Positions 34,430 to 46,400 of a DNA stretch of 64,000 nucleotides are shown here, one piece after another. Numbering within the stretch: the first letter of the stretch is position 1; every line of letters starts with the position of its first letter. Source of the stretch: Simmondsia chinensis (taxonomy: Eukaryota; Streptophyta; Magnoliopsida; Caryophyllales; Simmondsiaceae). The notes beneath the pieces were generated by a model, which saw nothing but the letters and a program-made list of their open reading frames with translations, did no database searches and had not been told where the DNA came from. The translations under genes were made by a program, and so were the position numbers. The DNA is taken from the NCBI GenBank assembly GCA_018398585.1, contig JAGTTD010000016.1, positions 320,001 through 384,000 on the forward strand. The letters are read 5' to 3'.

Positions 34430-34745
34430 TTATACCAAAGGTTCCCGTACTTTGTTTATTGTATCAATTTAGTCCTTATACTTTTAATTGTATCAATTTA
34501 GTCCCCGTATAATTTAAAATGTGTCAAATTAGTTCGTAGAGAAAAATTTATGTTAAGTTTTTAATAAAATTTTTAATAGTTTGACCACGAATTAGATTAT
34601 GGATGGATTTAGAATAAGTTACTTGCATCTTACATAATTTTGTCATTCAAAATTATGTTATTAACTTAACTTAAATTTAATCAAAGAACTAACTTAGTAA
34701 ATTTTAAATTATTTAAAGATTAAATTAATATAATTATAAGTGTAA
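34430..34745. mobile_element. MITE family A copy in the 5' flank of the TBC gene
   Basis: Starts GATTTATACCAAAGGTTCCC and contains ATCAATTTAGTCC and TGTGTCAAATTAG motifs. It ends within about 150 bp of the TBC start codon, so it may overlap the promoter. Confidence 0.55.
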
Positions 34746-34898
34746 GAAATAAAAATGGCAATTACTTACCAAAGAAGAAATGAGGAGCGTAAAGGAATCA
34801 ATCCACAAAGCAACCAAACTAACAAATCAACAAAAACCCCATTATTAAGAATAATCCTCCCAATTTCACGATCCTCCCCTCTTTCTCTCTCCTCTACG

Positions 34899-37800
34899 AT
34901 GCTTGAAACCGAGATGCACGATTTATCTGATGATGCCGATTACGCCGATTCTCAGCAACAAGTATGCATTTTCCCATTATTCTATCACTTTCTTTAATTG
35001 CTTCATCAATCTCTTAATCGGATCGTTTATTGGGTTCGGAATGGTGTAAGAAATTGTATCTAGGTTTTGTTTGATTAAATGGCTACTTGCCCTGTATTTA
35101 CGAATTGAATTAGCTTAAGGACCTGGAAATTGTTCAATTGGTGTGATAATAAGATGGGGTTTTCTGGGTTGTTGTTAAATTTCACGACCCATGAGTTGGT
35201 ATATATGAGATTCACATGTAAGCTCGAGGTTGCTTGCGTTTTACTCACCCTAAATCCTGCCTTGGCAGAAGTCTCTTTGAGACACTGGGTTGTTGTTATC
35301 GTTGTTTATAAGGCGCCATGTGGGGTTCCATTCTAAAACTAATTGGCATTGGGTGGAGTAACTAACATTATATGTTGATCTTTTCTCTCTAACAACTCCT
35401 ATGTGGGATTCTTACTAGACTCACATGTGGAGTCCTTAACGGTTGTGAATTTGATTAGGGTTCACAAAGTATAATGAGATGTGATAGTGGCAAAAGGAGC
35501 GAGCCGGAAGGTGCTGAGATCGTTTATGTAAGGGAGAATGTATCAATTCACCCGACTCAGTACATGTCTGAGAGGATTAGTGGAAGGTTGAAGCTGATCA
35601 AGCAAGGGGAAACTCTGCTTATGGTAGACTTTATTCTTCCCCTTTCCAATTCAGTGTGATGTTGCTTTCATTTTTGATATAATATGTCATTGCTTTGAGG
35701 TGTTGATTTTTGTTGTTCACAGTCATGGTTTCCGTACAAAGGGCAGAATTCCAATGCTAGGCTTTCAGAGAAAGGTGAGCTTCGCTATTCTGTAATATAT
35801 TTTTGGTTTTCAATCATGTATGTGTTTATGTGAATGTATATGAGGATAGTTCGGTGTGTCCAGAAGGATTTATTGTAATGTGTAAAAAATCACAGGTAAT
35901 TCAGTATTTAGATTCAGTTCCCAGGTTCTTATACTATGTCTTGTGGTATATGGCAACCGAAATGTGAACTAGTGTGAAGGAACCAGATGTAAACACACTA
36001 CCAAAAAAACAAGATGTAAACACATATACCATGATGGTTAAAGGAACATATGGAGTGGAAAACCATAGTTTATCAATCAATTTAACTAAGGAAGAGATGG
36101 TCTCGGTGGATGTCTTTGAGGAAAGATCCTTTTATTCCTTTTTGAGGATTTGAAAAATCAGGCCAAAGATGTCCGGTTCTGAGGCCATATCGAAGAAGGA
36201 GAGCTTCAGGTACCTGGGGTCCATGATACAGCACAACGGCGAAGTGGACGAGGATGTCAACTACTAGATTAAAGCGGGATGGCATAAGTGGAGGATGGCC
36301 TCCACGGTACTTTGTGATAGAAAGTTCCCCTTGAAGCTCAAGGGTAGATACTATAAGACGGTTGTGAGACCAACCATGACATATGGGGTGGAGTGCAGGA
36401 CGATGAAACTACAGCATACACAGAAGATGAAAGTGGCGGAAATGCGAATACTGAGGTGTATGTGCGGACACACAAGGAAGGATAGGATCAGAAACGACGA
36501 CATAAGAGGCAAATTGGGCGTACCCTCCATTGAAGATAAATTGAGAGAGCAACGTCTAAGGTGGTTTCGACATGTCAGAAGGAGACCGGACAACGCTCCA
36601 GTTAGGAGATGCGAACAACCCCTTACTACACTATGCAGAAGAGGAAGAGGCAAGCCGAAGAAAAGATGGATGGAGACGATCAGACAAGACCTCACCCACC
36701 TAAACCTTCGGGAGGAGATAGCCGTAGATAGGGCCCAATGGAGGGCTAGCATAAGGGTAATAGAGGCTCCAGTTGGAGTAAGGTAGTCGAGCTTAATAGT
36801 GCTAGGCCTCGTCATCCTGCTGGCATACGTAGGTGGTGTACTAGCTTCTAGCACTGCCATTTGCCTACGTATCTCTATCCTATCCTCATCTTTATCTTTA
36901 GCTCTATCCCTACCCCTATCCCTATCTCTATTTCTATCTCTACCTCTATTTCTATCTCTTTCTTATCTTCGATTCATGCCGATGTAGCTTGCTTTATGTT
37001 TGTGTGTTTGTTTGTTTGTTGTTGTGCTTGCCGTGTGTGTGCCCTACTCATTTGTTTCTATCCTGCTGGCAGGTCACTTGCTCTATGCGGTGGACCTGCT
37101 TTCTCAGGTTGGGGGTCCGGTGAAACAAACTCTCTTTAGGGTAGCCCCCTGAAGGGGGAAGGCTGCGTACATCTACCCCCCCAGGCCCTGCTTAGGCGGG
37201 AGCCCTTCGAGGCACTGGGTTTGTTGTTGTAGGCCAAAGATGTGGTTGATGAGTTTAAGGACTCATTCCCCCTTGTTCTTCATACATTCTTTCTCTATTA
37301 ATAATATATAATATTTTTCCATCATGGAAAAAGGACCCACTCCCTGTTTTTTGATTGCTCAACAATGTTATTGCTACTTTTGTAATTTCCGTTCTCTAAT
37401 ATGTATGAGTCTGATAGTACCTGTGTGTAACTGTACTTTCTGAATCTATTCTCCTGGTTTTGATGCAGATAGGAATCTTTATACAATAAGGCCTTTGCCA
37501 TTTACTGATGTGAGGTCCATTCGTAGACACACTCCAGCACTTGGGTGGCAGTACATCATTGTAGTTCTAAAGTCTGGTAAGATAGCCAATATCTCAATTT
37601 TTGATTTCGAACTTTGAGCTCAGATTAGTGGACTGGGACTCTTAAACATGACGGTCATTGACATTTGCCCTATGATTACATGGCCTTTACAGGCTTTACA
37701 GTGTGATACTTTAGGTTCCTGACATTTAAGCTGTGCTTTCATGTTAAATTTTCTCCGCACTTAACCGAGTTTCACGCTAGATGCATGCATACATTGTGAT

Positions 37801-40800
37801 GGCATTTACCTCAAAGTTGGTCTTGCTTACTGAATCTTATTATGTGCTAAAGTAATTATATATGTCAGACTTTAATCTAACTGTATATTGGGTTTGAAGT
37901 GCTATATCTTCTTATAATTACAGTCTTTCTGCCTTCCCTTTTTTTTTTTTTTTTTGGGGTTTTTTTTGGGGGGGGGGGGGGGGGGGGGGTGGTGTGTTTG
38001 GGGGCCGGTTGTTTAGGTGAAGTTTATCTATCAGGCTATCACTAGGACTATTAACTGTGCTACTTCTATTGGTCTGATAACTTGTCTACTCCTGGTTATC
38101 CCTAATGTTGATATCCTAGTGGGCAAGCTTTCAAGATTGTAGTTCAACTTTTATTGTGTTGGTTCTTTGGGCTTTCCTCCCTTTGGGTCTTTGACTAGGA
38201 ATGACCTCTTAACTATTCCCCTTTCCCATATCTGAAGGGCTATCATGTAAGGGATTGTTGCTGCTGGTTGCAATGTTGGTCTGCTTTTAAGTTTCATGTC
38301 ATTTTGGCTCTTGTTTTGCTGTACAAGTAACCATAACTGAATTTCTCATTTATTTTAATAATACCTCTCTGCATCCCAATTCTTAAACGCCCCTGGGGAA
38401 TCATAAAGATGGGTAGCATTCAATAGGCTTGCACAGGATAGGATATCTCAATATATATGTTGTTTAATGACTGGCAGGAGCATGTATGCTGTGACTTATG
38501 CTCGGTGCCCCCTCAATTGGATTCCTGTATAATATGTGTCAAAATGCTATCAACGCTATGCTTTTGCCAATGGCGCATCTTGTAGAGGCATTAGAACCTT
38601 TGTGTTTCACATTGTACCCTGTTCAACTATGGCCACACTGCAAGCTGTCTTTCTTGTCTCAGAATTTGGAAGTTATGATATGTTTAAATTCTACAACAGT
38701 CATGAAATGTTATTTTGTTGTTTGTAATTTTTGTTGGCTAACATATCTATAATAACTTAGCAAGAATTGATTTTATTGTGTAGCATGTTATTTCATATTT
38801 GCTTTTATTTTTTTTTTTTTGCCACGGCATGACACAGTTCTTATCGCTTGGCAGGACTTGCATTTCCACCTCTTTACTTCTACAATGGAGGAGTAAAGGA
38901 GTTCCTTGCCACAATTAAGCAGCACGCTTTTCTTGTAAGGTTGGTTATTCTTCTTCATGACTGCCTACACATGTCTTGCATGAAGGGCAAGTTTACATAA
39001 TTTACATTGTTTGAATGGAGTTTTTTTCATAATGTTGATGGCATTTGAAGCTAGAATACTATGGCTTTTTGCACCAAGTAAAAATTTTAGAGTGTTCTCT
39101 TTTTTTTCTTTCTTTTTTTTCTTTTTTTTTGACATGTAACCAACAGAAACAGAGCCAAACATGGGTGCATTACGGAATTACCTAAGTCACTCTACAGACC
39201 TGTGTCATTCTCTAAATACCCTACCCATCATATGAGGCTTCATGTTTACCTTTTTTGCATGTCCACTAGGCTACGCATATTTCTTCAATAGTGCATTGAA
39301 AGCTATGCCAGCATAATTGCTGAGCTATGTTTGTGGGTATCTTCCCACCTTTTATGATACTAGATCTATCTAAGCATTTCTCGTGCATCCATTGTAATTG
39401 TGTTCTTGCTCTTAGGGGGTTGTGTTAAGAATGACCCACCTGGAGTAAATGATCTGAGCACACTTTTGAAAGTATCCCTTCTTATATGAAACACGGCTGT
39501 CATTTGCATGTGATTTGACAGAAGGCCCTTGTAATTCGGAGCCAAATTTATAGAGAAGATTAAGCTTTAGAAAGAGAAAGGCTGTTGTTCTTCAATTATT
39601 TTCTAGAAGCAGTATCCGAACCTTATTTAATCTATATCCGTATTTGATGTGTCAATAAATCGTAAAAGCTTAGTTGACCAGCAGCTCAAGTGTTTACTGG
39701 TACAAGAATAATGCATTCAGCTTTTGGTACTATTTTGATTGGATAATATGTGATTTGTATCTCATCAGTTACTCCGACTCTAAATGGCATACTCAAGATT
39801 TTTCCACTCATGTACATCTAGGAGATGGCACAATGCAGCTTTCTGTTGTCTTTCTTTATTATCGTATTTGGAGTTCAGTGTAAATGGTATTGTGTCTCAC
39901 ATATGTAAGAACCTTAAGTTTCAGGTTTCATCATTATGTTCATTCTAGCGAATTTAATACTTTTATGGAAGAATGGCTCCTAACTTATGAAGCCAGGAAT
40001 TAAAAGTGGACTTGGTTAAAGAGAGGATGTATGATGGTGTCCGTAAATTTAGGCCAGGGATATTTGTTTTGAATTATTATTTATGGATATTTTATTTCCA
40101 GGTCAGCTGAAGATGCAAATGTATTCGTTGTGAATGATTTTCAAGATCCTCTTCAGGTATTCAAGTGTTGCTTTTCTTGTCAAAATGGGCTTCCTTTATT
40201 GTGTGCATGTTTATTTGTTAGGTATTTAGAGATCCATCTAGGTGGGGATTTTTTTTTTTTTTTTTTTGTTTTTTTAGGTGGGGGTTGCTTTGAGTCCTTT
40301 ATCTTGTCAAGATAATGCTTTTCTCTTCATAATAAGTAAAGTTTTTCTTATAAGATTATGACCAACTTTTAGTTGCATAAAGCATTCACTTCTATTGATT
40401 TTTCCTGACAATATCTTGAGAGATTCTTAGTGTCCAGATGTTTTAGTTTTCTTTTCTAGGGGCCTGTCAAGTGTTTTTGGACTGAAATTTTATGTCATCA
40501 TAATAAAGAAGGGCGTCCTTTGTTGTTCCACATTGGATTTCCTGTTCAATTATACATGAGAAATATTAAGGAACTTTTATCTTTGGAGTGACATATGCAA
40601 CTCATTTGGGGGATGGATAGCAGTTTTGCAGTGCAGCGTGGCATTTATTGTTGAGCAGCTGTCACTAGATATATGCCCTTTCCTCCATTAACCATTTATA
40701 TTGTCTTACAGAAAACTCTCTCTTCATTGGAGCTTCCTGGGGTTGTTTCTGTTGCAACACCATCAGTTAACTCTTCAGTTGGAGAATCCCTTTCAAATGA

Positions 40801-43443
40801 TCATGAACAGGTAAACGAAGGTGCGGATGCTTCACAATACATTGGAAGACAAAGGCATAAGGCTCACGATCCTGCAAGAGATCTCTCAATCCATGTCTTG
40901 GAGAAATTCTCTCTTGTGACAAGATTTGCCCGGGAAACAACTTCGCAACTGTTTCGTGAAACTGGGAATGATGACTTCTTTACAAATGAGATCAAGAAGA
41001 ATCACCAATCCCTCCCTCACCGTTCTGACTCTGCTCCTATTGACGTTGAAGAAGTCAAGGAGGAGGTTCCTGTAGCTGCAGATCCCCTGGAGGTAAATTT
41101 TTCTATTATCGTGGTTAAGTCAAATATTGGGAGAGTCATATAAATCTGACACGGAGACATGCAATGCCTGTACTTTCATTTCAATTTCTCCTGCTTGAGT
41201 TGTTGAAATATGACAATAGATGAAGAACTTTTGTAGAACTGTTCCTTGCTGAATTTAGATTTTTCTGTATAATGCATATGGCCAGAATCTTTAAGTGTGT
41301 TTTTTTGCATTATATTCTTATGTCCCAACAATCTTTTAGTATGATCTGTCACTTCTTACGGTTGATGGACTGTTCTGTATTACTGTGAAGAAACATTTTC
41401 TTAACATGTACAGCGGTCAGTTCTTTAAGGTCTGGGTTCTCCATAACTTGGGTTCCTTCCGCTCCTTTTGTTTCTCCTCGCATCGTAGGTTAAAATGTCA
41501 TAGTCAGCATTAATATATTACATATCGAATCAGAGCTATCTGTTGCGGATATCTTGCCAGCTAAACAGAGAATCTCATGGAGGAAAGATAATTATGGAGA
41601 AGCTGTAGTCGGGCGGTCACAACATGTGGGGCATTTTGAGCTAGTCTTTTTTTATGAGGAGCAATAGAAAGTGCATCCAATTATGTCCTTGTTTGCGTTG
41701 GTTGCTTTGTTATGAAATCTAAGACATGTGCAATGAAGCCTATGAGAATATTCAGCTTTTTATATTTCAGCTGTGCTTTTTCCCTTTTCCACATGGCATG
41801 GATTCCTACTTGCACTTCCTTGCTACTAGTGGGAGGCCACTGGCCACCAAGAATTACCTGAGTAAAATAAAGACTCGTAACTCTTGCATTCATTGTGTCC
41901 ATGAAGTTTCTGGCATCATCTTTAAAATTTCTCTCCGCAATGGTTTTGTGCCTGGTTTTTGGTATGAAAGCGCTTATATTTCATGTCCATGCATTATTTC
42001 TTCTGCTTCAGCTTGATTGCTTTCGTTGCATGACTAAATGTAAGTATTTGTAGATGTTCAGAGGCCAAATTTCTCTATGAGATCCTTTTAGTCCGCACTT
42101 TTTCTATTAAGTGCACTGTATGTCCTTTTCAGTACAAAGGGAAGTGCAAAATTAAAATTATGAGATTTGGTGTTTTGTAGGCCATCAAATTTTTGTAATT
42201 TTGTTATTTGTCTGGTTTTGTCTTTAGTTGATATCGGATCTATTCAACTTTCCGCTCAGTTGTTGATAATTCAATTTTTGCTGTCAGCTGGACAAAATGG
42301 CCCTGGTTTGGGGAAAGCCACGACAAGCTCCACTATCAGCGGAAGAGGTAAAGATGCTTCTTATTTCTTTACCAACCATTTGAGTACAATGTCTCAATGT
42401 GATTAATTCTCGGAAATCATGAATGTTGTTGCCTGTGCTTCAGCAAGATTGTTGAGGCGCTATTTGGAGCAAGTTGTTTGCTTCACTTCTAAATTCAAAA
42501 GCCTTTATTATAAATTATCAGATTTTACATTTTTAATATTGATTTGATCTGTTATTAGTATCCATTCTGTAGCTTGACATCCTAGCCTTGCATTTGCCAG
42601 ATTACTTTCCTCATTCTTACTGCCTCTTTCATGATTACGTGGCTCTGCTGTTAATACAGTCGTGGTTAATGAGGTGGCTGAAATAGTTATCCTTAGATAG
42701 TGCTTCAGGAAAATGAACGCATTAACATACTTCCAAGAAAGAAAGGCTGCTAAGGCTGCAAATGAGCCGAGCTGAGTCAAATCACAGATAGCTCGGCTCG
42801 ACACGGCACGGCACGGCACGTTACGTTAACTGAATGAGACCAACTCTACTCGGTATCATTTATATAATCGAGCCTTATATCTGTGCTTGGCTCAACTCGT
42901 TAACTAAATGAGACTAGCTCGGTGTCGGTATCATTTAGGCTTTGATTATTTGGCAAACCGGCTCATTGAGCTTTATAGGCTCATTTATTAGGCTTGTTAG
43001 ACTCATTTATAATCATTGTCAGGACCGAGAGGAGTACCAAAAAACCAAGCTCTATCAGAAAAGGAGAACTCGAACTGTGCTCCTCTTTCGAACCGACTCA
43101 CTAGGATCTGTCTTCTTCCTTTTCTTTATTGTTTCTCCTTTCTCTTTTTCTCTCTCCTTTAGTGGGGCTAAGGTTTAAAAGGCCAAACCCTAAAGGACAT
43201 TTAAATAATAAAAAAAGCAACATATCCAGTGCTCTAAGGGCTCCCGCCTAAGCAGGGTCTAGGGGGGCCGGATGTATGCAACCTTCCCCCTTCAGGGTAT
43301 TACCCCTGAAGAGAGGTTGTTTCCGAGTGCTCCCAACCTGAGGGTGAGGACTTCCTAGGAGGTCACCCATCCCGGTACTGCTCTTGCCCAGGCACACTTA
43401 ACTTCGGAGTTCTATTTAAAAGACATTTAAATACCCAAACAAA

Positions 43444-43474
<31 letters not shown>

Positions 43475-46400
43475 AAGACATGACGAAGGTGGAGGAAGCG
43501 CCACATGGCGCAATCTAGACATTTGACCTGATAAACAAGCCGGCTCATGAGTCGATAAACAAGCCGGCTCATGAACCTTTTGAGCCAAGTCGGCCTCAAT
43601 TTAATTTGGCTCATTTATTTAAACCAGCAATCCTTAAATGAGCCGAGCCAGCTTTTGAATCGGCTTAGACAAACCCGAGCCGAGCCCTTAAAAAGTTAGC
43701 CGGCTCATGAGCCTATAAACGAGCTGCCTCATGAGCCTTTTGAGCCAAGTCGGCGTCTGTTTTATTTGGCTCATTTATTTAAACCAGCAGTCCTTAAATG
43801 AGCCGAGCTGGCTCTTGAGTCGGCTTAGACGAACCCGAGCCGAGCCCTTAAAGAGTCGAGTCAAGTGGGCTCGCGAGCCGGCTTGGCTCATTTGCATCCC
43901 TAAAGGCTACCATGTAAATCTCTGTTGCTTACGGTTTGTGCTACCCATGGTATATACTGAAGGGAATATGGTTGGAATTGAAATCTTCTCCAAAAGTTTC
44001 GAAGAAATTTGGGGAAAGGAAAAAAAGAAAACAAAAGAGAACCTCAGTGAGTGGTTAGTGCAGTGTTTGGAGAAAATTTGTCATTGCAATGTGTTGTGCT
44101 CTGATCTTCTGGGATTCTTATCGAGTTCCTGGTAGCTGAGTCCAAGTGAGAAAGCTGATACAATGCCATTCTCCAAACAGCAGGCTTTTCTATATTTCCA
44201 TTTATTACAGGTTGAATTTGGAAAAGCTGCAACACTTACTTTACTCTTTGCAGCTGTTGTAGCTTTAACGATTTCGTGACAACAATTCTGTATATATCCT
44301 TTAAATTATTATCTTTGTTGGCTGTCATCATTGTATATTTTGAACTAACTTAGTAGGTGATTACCACTCTTTCCAGTCTTATTCAAGTGAATTGGTTCCT
44401 GGGGATACTGCCAGTTTTCAGCAGTCTCCTTTTCGACTTGATTCACCACCTGCGTGTACTTTACTCAGTCATTCTAAGAAATACTTGTCCCCCATCCCTT
44501 CTTCTTCCTACGGCTGCTGGCACATAGATGGTATCATGATGATTTATATCGATAAAGGGCTTGTCCTTTGCTCAACACATTTGGTTTATTTTTGCAGTGG
44601 AGAACTTTCTTGGACTTTGAGGGGCGAGTTGTTGATTCAAACGCTCTGAGAAAGAGAATATTCTATGGTGGAGTTGCACTTGCATTGCGTAAAGAGGTGT
44701 GTATGCTGCCATGGATGAGGCTTTCTTGTCATTTTCGGGTTTGGTTGAGCTGACTTTACATATTTGGGATTTTGGTGAAAGGTCTGGCCAATCTTACTGG
44801 GGTGCTACGAGTATGATTCAACATATGCTGAGCGAGAGTATCTTCAATCAATGAAGAAACAAGAGTATGATACTTTAAAGAACCAATGGCAGGTTTGTAA
44901 TCACCATGTTGTGAATTACCTCCTTAATATGTGATATATTATTATGCATGTAAACGCATGATGTGAATGTGCTAGCTAGTTCAGCTGGTATAGTCTTTGG
45001 GTGCATTCATTAGGGGAGAAGGGATATTTGGGGTTTTGGGGAGATTGTGTTCTTGTGCAACCCATGTGGCTTTCTTACCATTGTAAAAGAATTAAATGCA
45101 TGATGCAACTTTGAGTTTATAGAATGTTACTTACGTTGCAGTAGAGGCTTCTTTTAGGCTTTCTCCTTTTGGCGGAAAATTGCAATATCCTTCCCTTGGA
45201 ATTGCCCGCAACTCCCTGCCCTCATTTAGTAAGAAAATTTGAGTCCTTAGAGCAAGTAAGGAAAAAATGTTGGTAAATTGCCATACATGCTTAAGAAAGA
45301 ACTTATCCATGATGATGAAAATGCATTACGTGTTGTCTGTTCAAGCATTTCAGTTGAAGGAGTGAGCTGTCCAACATAACCTATTATTTGCTTGATTCCC
45401 TTAAAGGAATGTCTTAAAAGCAATGATCATGTTTCACCATGCGTTCGTTTACATTCCGCCATGAAGCCTTTTCACTTCCCATTGAACTGTTGTGTAATTG
45501 TGACATGCATATCCAAACTTTTCTTGCAGAGCATATCTCCAGAGCAAGCTAAGAGATTTACAAAGTTCAGAGAGAGAAAGGGCCTAATAGAGAAGGATGT
45601 GGTATGGATGATGTTTAACAAACGGGAGAAAACTATGCTGTTCGCCTTAGATTTCATGAATGGAGGAAACTATTCTTATATCAATTTGTTAAATTTTTTT
45701 GTTAATCATTTTTCAAGGTGAGGACAGATAGATCGTTGCCGTTTTATGATGGAGACGACAATCCAAACGTCAAGCTGCTGCATGATATATTGCTGACATA
45801 TTCATTCTACAATTTTGATCTTGGTTACTGTCAGGTAAAGCTTTTGGGTTCTTGGTAATGCTTGGAGAAATCTTTTTAGACAACGTTTGCCTTTTTCCCT
45901 TAATCATCTGGGACTGATGTATTCTAATTCGTTCACCAAGATAGTAATCATTATCTCATTAGCTTCTACAATTTTTTTATCTCATGCAATATGCACAGCG
46001 ATTTATGGTTTGATTTATTGTGTCGAAGGTCGCCTGAGTTGCATTATCCTCCTTTGTATTTATTATATTCATAATTCTATGATTTGCTCAAACCTCGTCA
46101 GAAGTGTTTGGTTTAATTTCAGATCATTCTTCTATCCTGATGGAGATGTTTGCTAGTAAGAAAAATGTTTGAATTTGCACTATTTGGACAAAAGGAATTA
46201 GGCCAATATGTAGGTTTCTGGAGGAAACCTTGTAATTCAGTTTAAAAAACTGGTGTTGGTTTTAATATGCTGCGGCATTGACAGCCTCCATCTCTTAACC
46301 CATTAAAATGGGGAGAGAAAATTTGGCTTCATCTTTGAGGCCGTCTTATTCTCAACATTTTGTATATCATTTTTTTTTCTTATTACATCATTTTTTGTTA

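Larger units (their letters stand above)
31327..34898. other. intergenic upstream of the TBC gene, repeat-rich
   Basis: No gene is seen. It holds a retro-tail at 31959-32071, a degenerate GAGCC repeat tract at 32530-32890, MITE family A copies at 33950-34395 and 34430-34745, and a dispersed repeat at 34050-34255. The last 150 bp before the ATG at 34899 are CT-rich 5'UTR-like sequence. Confidence 0.55.
42756..43898. mobile_element. hAT-like TIR element in TBC intron 8
   Basis: Left end GCTGCAAATGAGCCGAGC and inverted right end GATGCAAATGAGCCAAGCC are imperfect TIRs. The flanks CTAAGGC and CTAAAGGC look like an imperfect 8-bp duplication. The interior consists of GAGCC-type degenerate sequence with a tandem duplication (43530-43855) and a nested SINE. 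It encodes no transposase. Confidence 0.55.

Noticed and set aside
36861..37139. ORF with [13 protein letters not shown] repeats
   Set aside because: Arises from the CTATCT microsatellite in the LINE 3'UTR.
40673..41143. Stand-alone 156-aa gene
   Set aside because: It is exon 7 of the TBC gene, with acceptor and donor sites matching the phases of the neighbours.
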